From NCBI RefSeq assembly GCF_937873765.1, contig NZ_CALMZC010000012.1, positions 1 to 64,000 on the forward strand: a DNA stretch of 64,000 nt. The letters run 5' to 3'. Shown here in pieces: positions 1 to 8,356 of this stretch (position 1 is the first letter of the stretch; every line of letters begins with the position of its first letter). The notes beneath the pieces are model-generated. The model was not told the origin of the DNA, did not search any database, and was given only the letters and a program-made list of their open reading frames with translations. Source of the DNA: an uncultured Thiothrix sp. GTDB taxonomy: Bacteria > Pseudomonadota > Gammaproteobacteria > Thiotrichales > Thiotrichaceae. A program made the position numbers and the translations under genes.

Positions 1-2211
1 CGCTTAAGTTACTACCGCTTTAGTGGCTCTTCAACTCCTCTGGTGCATGACCGAAATCTTGCTCCAGTTTATCCATCAAAAACCCTAATATTGATAAAAG
101 CAGCTACACAAGATGAGAGCTTTATTTCTTGGAGTAATTTTCAGCGAGTAAGTTATGTAAGTTTATTAAGGTGCATTGCTTATGAGCCTGAGTTTTTTGA
201 AAAAGCGGTATCAGTCCTTACAAATTTCGCTCTAGGCGAAATAAATAATAATTATGGTAATTCAGCAAAAAGCATACTTAACTCACTTTTCAATTGCTAT
301 CTTTCTGGAACGAAAGCTGAGCCTGAGTTGCGATGCCAAGTAGCCAAGCCATTTCTTGTCAGTGCTAATGAAGAAGAACAGGAATTAGGTCTTAGTATGC
401 TGCGTAGTGGCTTAAAAACTAAGAATTTCCAGTTAAGTCATAGTGTTGAGTTTGGAGCTAGACGACGTGACTATGGTTGGCGGCCGTCTACATTAGCTGA
501 TCGCAGTGATTGGTATAGGAGCTGGATTAATCTAGTAGCATCAATACATAACGATAACCGCCTACAGGCTGCTCTCAAAAGCATCTTGGCTGAATCACTA
601 CTTCGGCTTTGGGGCAAGTTTGGAATAGATGAGGAATTAACTAAGCTTGCTTATCAATGGCGTCATGAAAGTAGTTGGCCTGAAGGTTGGGCCTCTATTA
701 AGAGACTGTTAGTGACTAAATCAACTAGAATTTCGCCTGAATCTTTAGACCAGTTAAAGCAACTTGAAAATCATCTTGCTCCGGTTAGTTTAGTTGAAGA
801 GATTTATGCCAGTATCTTTGTTGATTCAGTTACAGCAATTTATAGCTTAGATATAACTTCAAATGAAAATGAAACTCTTGATTTATGGCCTGATTCAGAG
901 CTGTATGAAAAATTGACTAAAGCAACCGAGGCTATCGGCACTAAAGCAGCAAAATCGCCTGAAACTTTAAAACGACTCATTCCTGAGCTTTGCTCTACCA
1001 GTACCAACAAAGCAGAGTTAGGGTATTTTGGTAAAGGAGTGGGCGAGCATTATCACGATGTGAATGCATTGTTAAAGTTGGTTCGTAATCATATTGAGAG
1101 TGTCGCTCCGGCTAAAGTAAGTTTACTTTGGGTGCGTGGAGTGTTGGCGGGCTGGAAAGAACAATCACCAGATGACCTTGAGATATTTTTAGATACTGCT
1201 GCTACCGATTCTGTTTGGTCAAAGCAATTCGGAGAGTTAGGAGTTCACTCCAAATTAAACCAACGGCAATTTGATCGTTTAATGAAAGCATTGGATACTG
1301 GTTGTTCAGTAGAACACCTCGATTATTTATGGTCAAAAGACCTAGCAGCAAACTCATCTGTTTCTCAGCTTATGCAGTTGAGCTACAAGCTGGCTAGTAT
1401 AAACAAGCTAGGTATTCAAAAAGCAAACTTAATTTTGTACCAAGTCATTATAGGGATTGATCGCCAATCTGAATCTTATAAAAATGAACTGAGTAACGCC
1501 TTGTGGTTATTTTTTAATGATGTTGTCTGGAAAGCAGATGAGCTTTTTTTACCAAATGATCATTACCTTAAAACACTTATAGACTTCGCCTTTGAAAGAT
1601 CAAGTAGTGACACCATAAACCTGCGAAATCTACATAGTCTTTTAGCTGCTACTAAAGAAACTTATTTTATTACCGACATACAGAAAACCGCTTTAAGAGC
1701 GTTCTTCAAGCATCTTCCTGAAATGACCTTAAGGGCAGTTTGTGATTTAGAAAATCAGCAAGCGATTAACAGAGCTGGACGACTTGTTGCCAGCCCTCTT
1801 TCAGAAGACCTCGACTCAGCCCTAATCTACGTTCCTAATAATATATTACTACATTGGTGTAGTGAAGGGCCGCAGAGTCGTTATCCATTTGCAGCAGAAA
1901 ATTGCAAACTAATTGAGGATCATACAGCTCCAAATTTATTGCTCACAGATATAGCCTTATCAATACTCGACTTAGCACCGGATAAAAATACTATTTTAGA
2001 TTTACTGGTTGAGCGCTTTGTACCAACTTCAGATAGAAGTTATAAAAGTTATGAGTCAAGATTATGCTTATTTGACCAGCTCAGGATTTCACAAGACTTA
2101 GAGCTAAATAAATTAATAGATGAAAAGCAACATCGCTTTTATTTATATATTCAAGAAGAAAAGGATAGAGAAATAAGAGAAAGTAATATGAGAAACTCAA
2201 GTTTCGAATAA
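1..2211 (+). CDS. Large uncharacterised protein, 5' end outside window
   Basis: The reading frame is open from base 1 (736 residues visible). The first in-window start, a GTG at 43, has no ribosome site and the frame is already open before it, so the true N-terminus lies upstream. The visible part is a soluble, leucine-rich, mostly helical protein with no signal peptide, membrane segment or recognisable catalytic motif. The composition resembles the helical-repeat C-terminal part of large multidomain proteins such as STAND-type NTPases, but no Walker motif lies in the window, so this is only a guess. It ends 20 bases from the convergent HipA gene. Base composition is AT-richer than the housekeeping genes, which suggests an accessory gene. 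Confidence 0.6.
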   Translation, partial: RLSYYRFSGSSTPLVHDRNLAPVYPSKTLILIKAATQDESFISWSNFQRVSYVSLLRCIAYEPEFFEKAVSVLTNFALGEINNNYGNSAKSILNSLFNCYLSGTKAEPELRCQVAKPFLVSANEEEQELGLSMLRSGLKTKNFQLSHSVEFGARRRDYGWRPSTLADRSDWYRSWINLVASIHNDNRLQAALKSILAESLLRLWGKFGIDEELTKLAYQWRHESSWPEGWASIKRLLVTKSTRISPESLDQLKQLENHLAPVSLVEEIYASIFVDSVTAIYSLDITSNENETLDLWPDSELYEKLTKATEAIGTKAAKSPETLKRLIPELCSTSTNKAELGYFGKGVGEHYHDVNALLKLVRNHIESVAPAKVSLLWVRGVLAGWKEQSPDDLEIFLDTAATDSVWSKQFGELGVHSKLNQRQFDRLMKALDTGCSVEHLDYLWSKDLAANSSVSQLMQLSYKLASINKLGIQKANLILYQVIIGIDRQSESYKNELSNALWLFFNDVVWKADELFLPNDHYLKTLIDFAFERSSSDTINLRNLHSLLAATKETYFITDIQKTALRAFFKHLPEMTLRAVCDLENQQAINRAGRLVASPLSEDLDSALIYVPNNILLHWCSEGPQSRYPFAAENCKLIEDHTAPNLLLTDIALSILDLAPDKNTILDLLVERFVPTSDRSYKSYESRLCLFDQLRISQDLELNKLIDEKQHRFYLYIQEEKDREIRESNMRNSSFE

Positions 2212-2231
2212 CTTCTACTCATCAATGCTAA

Positions 2232-3464
2232 TTATAATCTTTGGCTAACTTCCATCAATACCTTGCCAATTTTCTTAATATTGCTTTTGCTAACATCCAA
2301 CGCCTTCGCTATGATTTCCCACTGGTTCGTTGCAGCCCGAACCTCCTCAACAATCTCTCGCCAATCTTTCACTCCGCACTTTTCCGCCACTTGTTGAACA
2401 TGTCTCAAGGTCGGATTGCCGCTGCCTGCAATATCGGTCGTATGCTGATTATTCAGTCCACTACTGAAGGTGAGATCAAAAGCAGGTGATAACTCCCAAT
2501 CATGCTCAGGGCGGATAAACGCAAAATTTTTCGCATGGTCATCTTTGTTATGCGCTAGGACATTAAACACCATCAGGCGAAAGACTTTACGCACCTCTTC
2601 CATACTACGAGTGATATTGCGTGTCGCATTTAACACAGTTTCATAACTCACACTCGGTAAGCGATGATTAGCATAGATATAGGCCGACAAGCTCAGGGTA
2701 TGTAGGCGTTTATTGCCCTCACGATCAAAACGCTTCACGGCAAAAAAACTCTCAGTTTTTTTACCCCGCTGCACAGAAATAAGGTGAGTTTCGGGCATTA
2801 TTAAACCTGCTAAAACCGCCATACGCGCATAAGCTAACTCAATACGCCCCAGATCAGCTAAATCTTCACGAGCACGGAATTTCACTATCCAATGAGTAAA
2901 ACCTTGCGGCAAAGTTTGGAAGCCGGACAAACATTCATCTGACTCTTCAGACAGAGCTACTGTTACCTTGGGACGTGCCCCACCTGGCGAACCACCTTGA
3001 ATCTGCAATTGTTGCAAGACTTCAGGTGTTCCACCTTGCAATATTTGCTCAGCAGAATGTGCTAGCTGTGCAATATCTACCGTATTCGCTATCTCTTCTT
3101 TGAAAATTTCAGGTTGATACTCCAGTGCCCCCATTGCACGTGAACCAATATAAGCCAAACGATCCAGTGGAGTAATTTCATGAGTTTGCCAGCCAGTTAG
3201 CTCACGAAAAGCCCGATCCATTAACAATAATCCCCAACCGTCGGGTAAGGAATCATAGAAAACACCATGTAAACTACCGAACTCCTGCGGCTCTAGTGAA
3301 AGCTGAGGAGCTGCTTGAAAAGCTAAGGTGTCGGGTGACAAATCGAAACCATTTTTGAGCCATTCAACCGCGTATTGAAAATAGATAAGACCACGTGCAT
3401 CCACACCTAAATCTCCGACTAGATCGCCGGCTAGTAGCACTTTCAAGTGTGAAATATGCCTCAT
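2232..3464 (-). CDS. hipA: HipA-family serine/threonine kinase toxin
   Basis: 410 residues, normal for HipA toxins, which phosphorylate translation factors (glutamyl-tRNA synthetase in E. coli) and induce growth arrest. The N-terminal HipA domain covers roughly residues 5-110 and the kinase-like domain about 155-400. Visible motifs are the glycine-rich loop GGSPGGARPK (157-166, Ser159 being the likely autophosphorylated serine), the catalytic loop HNKDDHAKN (305-313) and the metal-binding Asp330 in LSPAFD. The kinase therefore looks intact. Its ATG overlaps the hipB stop by four bases, so the two genes are translationally coupled, with antitoxin first. Confidence 0.9.
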   Translation of the reverse strand: MRHISHLKVLLAGDLVGDLGVDARGLIYFQYAVEWLKNGFDLSPDTLAFQAAPQLSLEPQEFGSLHGVFYDSLPDGWGLLLMDRAFRELTGWQTHEITPLDRLAYIGSRAMGALEYQPEIFKEEIANTVDIAQLAHSAEQILQGGTPEVLQQLQIQGGSPGGARPKVTVALSEESDECLSGFQTLPQGFTHWIVKFRAREDLADLGRIELAYARMAVLAGLIMPETHLISVQRGKKTESFFAVKRFDREGNKRLHTLSLSAYIYANHRLPSVSYETVLNATRNITRSMEEVRKVFRLMVFNVLAHNKDDHAKNFAFIRPEHDWELSPAFDLTFSSGLNNQHTTDIAGSGNPTLRHVQQVAEKCGVKDWREIVEEVRAATNQWEIIAKALDVSKSNIKKIGKVLMEVSQRL

Positions 3465-3763
3465 AGACTCCCTCGCTGTCGTGGTTTTATGCTGAGTTCA
3501 GCAATCGACTGTGGTGGCTTTTCCTGAAATAACTGCTCAAATCCCGCCATATCATTTAGGGCATACGCAATTTTCAGCAGGTTTTGGAAGCTAATCTGCC
3601 CCGTAGTTTCAAAGCGTTTAATATTGGCTTCTGCTACCCCGGCCTTCTCGGCTAGTGTGCGGCGCGTCAGTTTCGCGCCCAAACGTCTTGCTTTAGCTTT
3701 TGCAGCTAGCGTGAGTGCTAATGACTCTGGTGTAGAAAAATTAAAAGCCATTATTTTACCCAT
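3461..3763 (-). CDS. hipB: HipB-like helix-turn-helix antitoxin
   Basis: 100-residue Xre/HipB-type DNA-binding antitoxin. The HTH covers about residues 33-60 (TRRTLAEKAGVAEANIKRFE), followed by a basic, disordered-looking tail. Known HipB proteins bind the toxin and repress their own operon. It is the first gene of the pair and overlaps hipA by four bases. A second ATG four codons downstream is an alternative start; neither has a strong ribosome site. The promoter region carries an inverted repeat that overlaps the -10 box, as expected for autoregulation. Confidence 0.85.
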   Translation of the reverse strand: MGKIMAFNFSTPESLALTLAAKAKARRLGAKLTRRTLAEKAGVAEANIKRFETTGQISFQNLLKIAYALNDMAGFEQLFQEKPPQSIAELSIKPRQRGSL

Positions 3764-3786
3764 AGGAAGGAAAAAAGCGTTTCTAT

Positions 3787-3802
3787 AGCTATTATATTAG
3801 CT
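3787..3802 (-). promoter_or_regulatory. Probable hipBA promoter/operator
   Basis: Inverted repeat AGCTA-N6-TAGCT. On the minus strand its centre contains a consensus -10 box TATAAT (3791-3796), so a bound repressor would occlude RNA polymerase. The hipB start is about 24 bases downstream. No good -35 box is visible. The site is inferred to be the HipB operator. Confidence 0.5.
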
Positions 3803-3879
3803 CTTAATAAAAAATACTTTTTTTTAGCACAACTTCATTCAATACTTCTCCAAATTTGTTAAGTAAGGGTGGTTGAAGT

Positions 3880-4137
3880 GCTCATTACCAGTTCCACAAA
3901 CGACGGGTTAAAGACTTGCTAAACAAGCCAGCGTAAGTAGAATTCAGCTTGTGAGAATTAAGCAAACTAGCAGGCTTGACGCACTTATCAATTAGTGTGG
4001 CCTTTTAAGAAGGCACAAGCTTAAGTGAAGTCACACTGGAATTAGGGTTTGCCGACCAAGCTCATTTCCAACACCATTTTAAACGATGGCCTAGATCTAA
4101 ACCCTACCAACGACAATTTGTTAAGCACTCAAACCTC
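3880..4137 (+). pseudogene. Decayed AraC-family regulator fragment
   Basis: Translation reveals pieces of an AraC-type DNA-binding domain. Bases 3882-3932 encode RRVKDLLNKPA and then stop. Bases 3961-4137, one frame, read LAGLTHLSISVAF, a stop at 4006-4008, then LSEVTLELGFADQAHFQHHF and KRWPRSKPYQRQF. The last two pieces match the conserved second HTH of AraC proteins. The order of the pieces is disturbed and stops interrupt them, so this is a remnant rather than a gene. The final piece runs in frame into the DUF3291 gene at 4138. Nothing else is visible between 3803 and 4137. Confidence 0.7.
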
Positions 4138-4590
4138 ATGAACTATCATCTAGCACAACTCAATATCGCGCAACTCTTAGCACCCATTGATTCGCCTCAG
4201 CTCAAAGACTTTGTAGACAATTTAGAGCGTATTAATACACTAGCCGAACAATTCGAGGGGTTTGTCTGGCGGCTACAAACTGAAGAAGGCGATGCTACGG
4301 CTTTGCGTCCTTTTGGTGAGGAGGTTATTGTCAATTTATCGGTGTGGGCCAGCGTGGAAGCCTTGCATCAGTTTGTTTATCGCAGCGCACACACACCCAT
4401 TATGAGCCGCCGCCGTGAATGGTTTGCGCGTATGACGAATACTTATATGGTGTTGTGGTGGATTCCACAAGGACATGAACCCAGCGTTGAGGAAGCTAAA
4501 CAGCGTTTAGACTTATTACAAACACAAGGGGCGAGTGCGCAAGCTTTTAGTTTTAAGCAGGTGTTTGAGCAGCCATCTAAAGCTTTTTAA
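4138..4590 (+). CDS. DUF3291 domain protein
   Basis: 150 residues covering a complete DUF3291 domain, a family of ferredoxin-like alpha-beta barrel proteins resembling antibiotic-biosynthesis monooxygenases, of unknown substrate. The typical opening LAQLNIAQLLAPIDSPQ and the central GFVWRLQ segment are present, as are the Trp/His-rich WFARMTNTYMVLWW strand. No signal peptide. The frame is open upstream into the AraC remnant, but family members start near this ATG. There is no obvious ribosome site, so expression could depend on sequence inherited from the decayed upstream gene. Confidence 0.8.
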   Translation: MNYHLAQLNIAQLLAPIDSPQLKDFVDNLERINTLAEQFEGFVWRLQTEEGDATALRPFGEEVIVNLSVWASVEALHQFVYRSAHTPIMSRRREWFARMTNTYMVLWWIPQGHEPSVEEAKQRLDLLQTQGASAQAFSFKQVFEQPSKAF

Positions 4591-4669
4591 TGCACAGGCA
4601 AGCCATTCTTCAAACCCAAATGCTTTTGAAACGGTTCAAAATATTTATCCGCATAAAGCCGTTGAAATA
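4587..4669 (-). pseudogene. Short coding-like remnant downstream of asnO
   Basis: A 27-codon minus-strand stretch reads LFQRLYADKYFEPFQKHLG followed by LKNGLPVH and a stop. It looks like a protein C-terminus, but an in-frame TGA lies directly upstream. It sits just downstream of the amidotransferase gene and overlaps the end of the DUF3291 gene. It may be the tail of a deleted gene or chance; no family is recognised. Confidence 0.25.
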
Positions 4670-4717
4670 GTCAATCTAAACACTGGAATCGACAAAAATC
4701 ACGCTTGATCTTGCCAT

Positions 4718-6493
4718 TTACAAACCCTGTAACCCCAGCCACAGCTCCAACAAAGCCATATGCCACAATTTACTGCCCTGAATCCGCGTCAAATGCTCTT
4801 CCGGTTTGCTCAAGACTTTTTCCACATAAGCCGGATTATATAAGCCACGCTCTTTAGCCTTTTGCGAGTGTAAAACATCGCGCATCATCTGCAGAAACTC
4901 GCCGCGCACGAACTTCAACGCAGGTACAGGGAAATAACCTTTGGGTCGATCAATCACGCTATCGGGCACACGCCCACGGGCTATTTTCTTTAACACATAT
5001 TTGCCACCGTCACGTAGTTTCAACTCTGGCGGCATTTGTGCTGCAAGTTCGACTAGCTCTTGATCCAAGAAGGGCACACGAGCTTCCAAACCCCAAGCCA
5101 TCGTCATGTTATCCACCCGCTTGACCGGATCATCAACAATGAAGGTTGTCACATCAGCACGCAATACCGCGTCTAAATGCTCGTCGGCGTACTCAGTTTC
5201 TAAGAGTTCACGCACCAGCTCGCCCGTATAATCGGAAGTTTGGAATTGGGGCTGTAGCATTTGCGCCATTTCGGTATGGTTGCGGTCAAAATAGTACTGA
5301 GAAAAACGCGCTAAGCGGTCAGGATTTTGGTCGGCATGGGTTTGCGGATACCAGAAATAGCCACCGAAAACCTCATCGGCACCTTGCCCGGATTGCACGA
5401 CTTTGACGTGTTGGGAGACTTGTTCGGAGAGCAAATAAAAACCAATCGCGTCTTGCCCAAACATCGGTTCCGCCATATTCGCGACTGCTTCTGGCAGGCG
5501 CTTCAGTGTTTGCTCATTCGGAATATGGAACTTGTGGTGATTAGGTTTAAAACGCTCGACTACCGCATCGGAGTATTCGTATTCACTACCTTTTTCCTCA
5601 GGCTGGTCATCAAAACCAATCGTGAAGGTGCGAATATCTTTGATGCCGATTTCATCCAGCAGCGCGACCAACAGACTCGAATCCAAACCACCTGACAGCA
5701 GCGCCCCGACAGGTACATCCGCAATATTATTCCGCCGCCGTACAGCAACGCGCAGCGCTTCATGAATCGCCTCAATCCAATCTTGTTCACTGCGAACTTC
5801 ATTGGGGCGCTTAGCGACTAGATTCCAATAGCGCTTTAAGGTTTGCCGACCATCCGCGTGAATGGTGAGTGAATGGGCAGGCGGTAGTTTGCGTATGCCA
5901 TTCAACACCGTGCGCGGGGCAGGTACAACCGCATGCAGGGTAAATAAATTATGCAGCGCCAAAGGGTCAAGGCTAGTATCAACGTTCGGCGTGGCCAGTA
6001 GGGCTTGGGTATTGGAGGCAAAGCGCAAGGATTTAGCATTCTGCGTGTAATACAAAGGCTTAATCCCCATGCGGTCACGGGCTAAAAATAGGGTCTTTTG
6101 CTTCATATCCCAAATAGCGAAGGCAAACATCCCGATCAAATGCTTGGGCGCATCTTCGCCCCATTCGGCATAGGCTTTGAGGATGGTTTCGGTATCGCCA
6201 TCCGAATAAAAATGATAACCCTTGGCTTTGAGTTCCGCACGTAATTCAGGGTAATTGTAAATCGTGCCATTGAATACCAGCGCAAGACCCAACTCTGCAT
6301 CCACCATCGGCTGGCTAGACTTGTAGGATAAATCAATAATCGCCAAGCGCCGATGCCCAAATGCTAAAGGGCCATCCGAATAACTACCACCATGATCGGG
6401 GCCACGCTTCTCAAGCTTCGCCATCATGGCATTGAGATTGCGCAGGTCTGGAATTTGACCATCTAACCGTAATTCGCCGCTGATTCCGCACAT
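4718..6493 (-). CDS. asnO: Asparagine synthase-like amidotransferase, NAGGN type
   Basis: 591 residues. N-terminal class II glutamine amidotransferase domain with the nucleophile Cys2 directly after Met1, HRRLAIIDLS at about 47-56 and NGTIYN at 75-80; C-terminal synthetase domain with the PP-loop SGGLDSS (267-273). Length and sequence resemble the N-acetylglutaminylglutamine amidotransferases that make the osmolyte NAGGN, more than AsnB (about 550 residues). Ribosome site AGGA six bases before the ATG. The ATP-grasp partner (ngg) usually beside it is absent here, so a role in asparagine or another amide synthesis stays open. Confidence 0.8.
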   Translation of the reverse strand: MCGISGELRLDGQIPDLRNLNAMMAKLEKRGPDHGGSYSDGPLAFGHRRLAIIDLSYKSSQPMVDAELGLALVFNGTIYNYPELRAELKAKGYHFYSDGDTETILKAYAEWGEDAPKHLIGMFAFAIWDMKQKTLFLARDRMGIKPLYYTQNAKSLRFASNTQALLATPNVDTSLDPLALHNLFTLHAVVPAPRTVLNGIRKLPPAHSLTIHADGRQTLKRYWNLVAKRPNEVRSEQDWIEAIHEALRVAVRRRNNIADVPVGALLSGGLDSSLLVALLDEIGIKDIRTFTIGFDDQPEEKGSEYEYSDAVVERFKPNHHKFHIPNEQTLKRLPEAVANMAEPMFGQDAIGFYLLSEQVSQHVKVVQSGQGADEVFGGYFWYPQTHADQNPDRLARFSQYYFDRNHTEMAQMLQPQFQTSDYTGELVRELLETEYADEHLDAVLRADVTTFIVDDPVKRVDNMTMAWGLEARVPFLDQELVELAAQMPPELKLRDGGKYVLKKIARGRVPDSVIDRPKGYFPVPALKFVRGEFLQMMRDVLHSQKAKERGLYNPAYVEKVLSKPEEHLTRIQGSKLWHMALLELWLGLQGL

Positions 6494-6551
6494 GGGTTGT
6501 CCTTATTGATTTTTACCGGAAATAGTCTGCCATATTCTAAGCACGAAGGCG

Positions 6552-6578
6552 AAAACCCCAAGCTTATTAGGCTTGGGG
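6552..6578 (-). terminator. Rho-independent terminator after the esterase gene
   Basis: Perfect 8-bp stem CCCCAAGC/GCTTGGGG with a 7-base loop (6556-6578), followed on the minus strand by TTTT. It lies 12 bases past the stop of the PHA-depolymerase-like gene and separates it from asnO. Confidence 0.85.
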
Positions 6579-6589
6579 CTGAGTTTGTA

Positions 6590-7723
6590 TTAGCTCAGGG
6601 AGTGTTCTAAGAAAAAGCTCAGCATGGCTTCAGAAGCATTAGGTCCGGTAGGATCAACGTGGCTACCACGTACCTCACCGCCCGACCATGCATGCCCCGC
6701 GCCGTGCACTAACCAGTAGTCAATTTGCGTTTGACCCTTTTCATCTTTCATTTGTGTACGTGTATAGGCTCGAGCACCTGCAGGATTCGTTGTCGTTTGC
6801 TCAGTATTGAAATAAGCATCATTACTCGCCTCCAATCGCTGCTTAGCTTGGGCAAACACTTGCTCTGCATTCTTCAAATTGACCACAGGGTCTTGATCAC
6901 CATGAAAGACAATCGTTGGCACAAAAACTGGGTATTGCTCAGTAGCTTGCACGTTATGACTGCCTTGACGCATCGCTGCCAGTGCTGCAATCACATTAGT
7001 CGCACTGCCTGCGGCCAAGCCCGAATGCACACCTACTGCAGCATATAGCTCAGGATAAGTCGCCCCCATAATCGCAGCCATAGCACCACCTGCCGACAAA
7101 CCAGCTATATAGACCCGCTTAGCATCGACATAGTGATTTTGCATAATGGTTCGCGTCAAACCCGCGATCAACGCGGGTTCACCCCGATGGGTTTGCTGAT
7201 TCTTCACTTTATACCAATTCCAGCAGCTTTTTGAATTGGCTGATTTGGCTTGATTGGGATAAGCCACCAATACCCCATACTGTTCAGCAAATTGATTCAT
7301 CGCTGTACCTAAGGCGAAATCCTCTGCATTTTGCGTACAACCATGCAACATTACCACCAAAGGCAAAGGCTGATCGGTATAGCTACTCGGAATATACAGC
7401 TTATAGTCACGTGAACCGTATTCGTTGCTAAAATTGCGTGTCAGAAACTGTGCTTCTTGTCCAATACTAGGTTTATTTACCTGTTCAAAACACTCAGCAA
7501 GCTGCCCTGTTTCAGTCGGTTTTAATGGCTCACTGGCTGGCTGATTAGACTTACGGACGAATTGAGCTTCAATAACATTGTCATTTGTTTCATTCGCTGC
7601 ACGACCTCCTTGGCGTAAATCACGCTGTAATGATTGTTGAATTAATTGGGTAGCTTGCTGTAATTGACCTAAGCGTACTAACCCCAATGCCTCTTGCATA
7701 GAATTCAAAAAACGAGCTTTCAT
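6590..7723 (-). CDS. PHA depolymerase-family esterase, type 1 catalytic domain
   Basis: 377 residues, alpha/beta-hydrolase of the esterase PHB-depolymerase family, which cleaves short-chain polyhydroxyalkanoate or other ester/feruloyl bonds. Oxyanion motif HGCTQNAEDF (127-136), lipase box GLSAGG with Ser210, acid HGDQD (274-278) and catalytic His344 in GAGHAWSGG. The order oxyanion, Ser, Asp, His is the type 1 arrangement. No signal peptide is evident: the N-terminal 90 residues are a glutamine-rich helical extension, so an intracellular granule-associated role is possible. Strong AGGAG site before ATG. It is the second gene after the CopG regulator with a 29-base gap. Confidence 0.82.
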   Translation of the reverse strand: MKARFLNSMQEALGLVRLGQLQQATQLIQQSLQRDLRQGGRAANETNDNVIEAQFVRKSNQPASEPLKPTETGQLAECFEQVNKPSIGQEAQFLTRNFSNEYGSRDYKLYIPSSYTDQPLPLVVMLHGCTQNAEDFALGTAMNQFAEQYGVLVAYPNQAKSANSKSCWNWYKVKNQQTHRGEPALIAGLTRTIMQNHYVDAKRVYIAGLSAGGAMAAIMGATYPELYAAVGVHSGLAAGSATNVIAALAAMRQGSHNVQATEQYPVFVPTIVFHGDQDPVVNLKNAEQVFAQAKQRLEASNDAYFNTEQTTTNPAGARAYTRTQMKDEKGQTQIDYWLVHGAGHAWSGGEVRGSHVDPTGPNASEAMLSFFLEHSLS

Positions 7724-7752
7724 GACGAGTCTCCTTAATAATCTTAAACGCC

Positions 7753-8172
7753 TTAGTGAATGCGTCCAGCTAAGGCGGTTTTCACCTCTGAGCTGGCTTG
7801 CAAAGCACCAAGTACGGTGATGGCTTCTATCGTCTCTAGCGCGAGTTCAGGTGAAACGTCGCTAGCAATCGTTGCTAGACCAACCACCTGAATATTTAAT
7901 TTTTCTCCGGCGGCTTTAACCGCTTCTAAATCCTGCTTGCTGTAATGCCTTAAACCTAGTTCTAAGGTTTTGCGCACCACTGTTTGCTGCACCACTTGAG
8001 CATGGTGGGTCAGTTGGTTGCGAATCGCAGTCCGTATAAAATCGCTGCGATTCGAGTAAAAGCCTTCCTGAACCAACAAATCGATCTGTCCAAGATCGAC
8101 ATATCCCAAATTGATGGTAATTTTTTCTGTATCGCTACCAGTCTTGGGTCGTAGTGGTGTGATATTGCTCAT
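7753..8172 (-). CDS. CopG-type ribbon-helix-helix regulator
   Basis: 139 residues. The segment at about 16-55 (EKITINLGYVDLGQIDLLV and SNRSDFIRTAIRNQL) is a ribbon-helix-helix DNA-binding fold; the C-terminal 80 residues match no domain I recognise and may bind a ligand or partner. It is the first gene of an operon with the PHA-depolymerase-like esterase. Two tandem palindromes downstream of a consensus promoter directly before it are the likely operators, so it probably represses itself and the esterase. A link to polyhydroxyalkanoate is inferred only from the neighbour. Confidence 0.8.
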   Translation of the reverse strand: MSNITPLRPKTGSDTEKITINLGYVDLGQIDLLVQEGFYSNRSDFIRTAIRNQLTHHAQVVQQTVVRKTLELGLRHYSKQDLEAVKAAGEKLNIQVVGLATIASDVSPELALETIEAITVLGALQASSEVKTALAGRIH

Positions 8173-8196
8173 TTTTTATCTCTATTGAAATTTTAC

Positions 8197-8262
8197 CATC
8201 CATATAGATGTTATTAACCATCCATATGGATGTTATATAGTAAACTTGAGGCAATTTGTCAA
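8197..8262 (-). promoter_or_regulatory. Promoter with two tandem palindromic operators
   Basis: Minus-strand promoter TTGACA (8257-8262), 17-base spacer, TATATA (8234-8239). Just downstream are CATCCATATGGATG (8219-8232, perfect palindrome) and CATCCATATAGATG (8197-8210, one change), centres 22 bp apart, that is two DNA turns on the same face. This fits cooperative binding by the ribbon-helix-helix protein encoded next. Confidence 0.8.
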
Positions 8263-8356
8263 ATTTTCAATGAGCCAGCTAAATGATAGAATTTGGGAAA
8301 TGTCCTTAACTAAGTAATACTAAAGACGTGTTAACTAGGTAAATAATTCAACAAAA

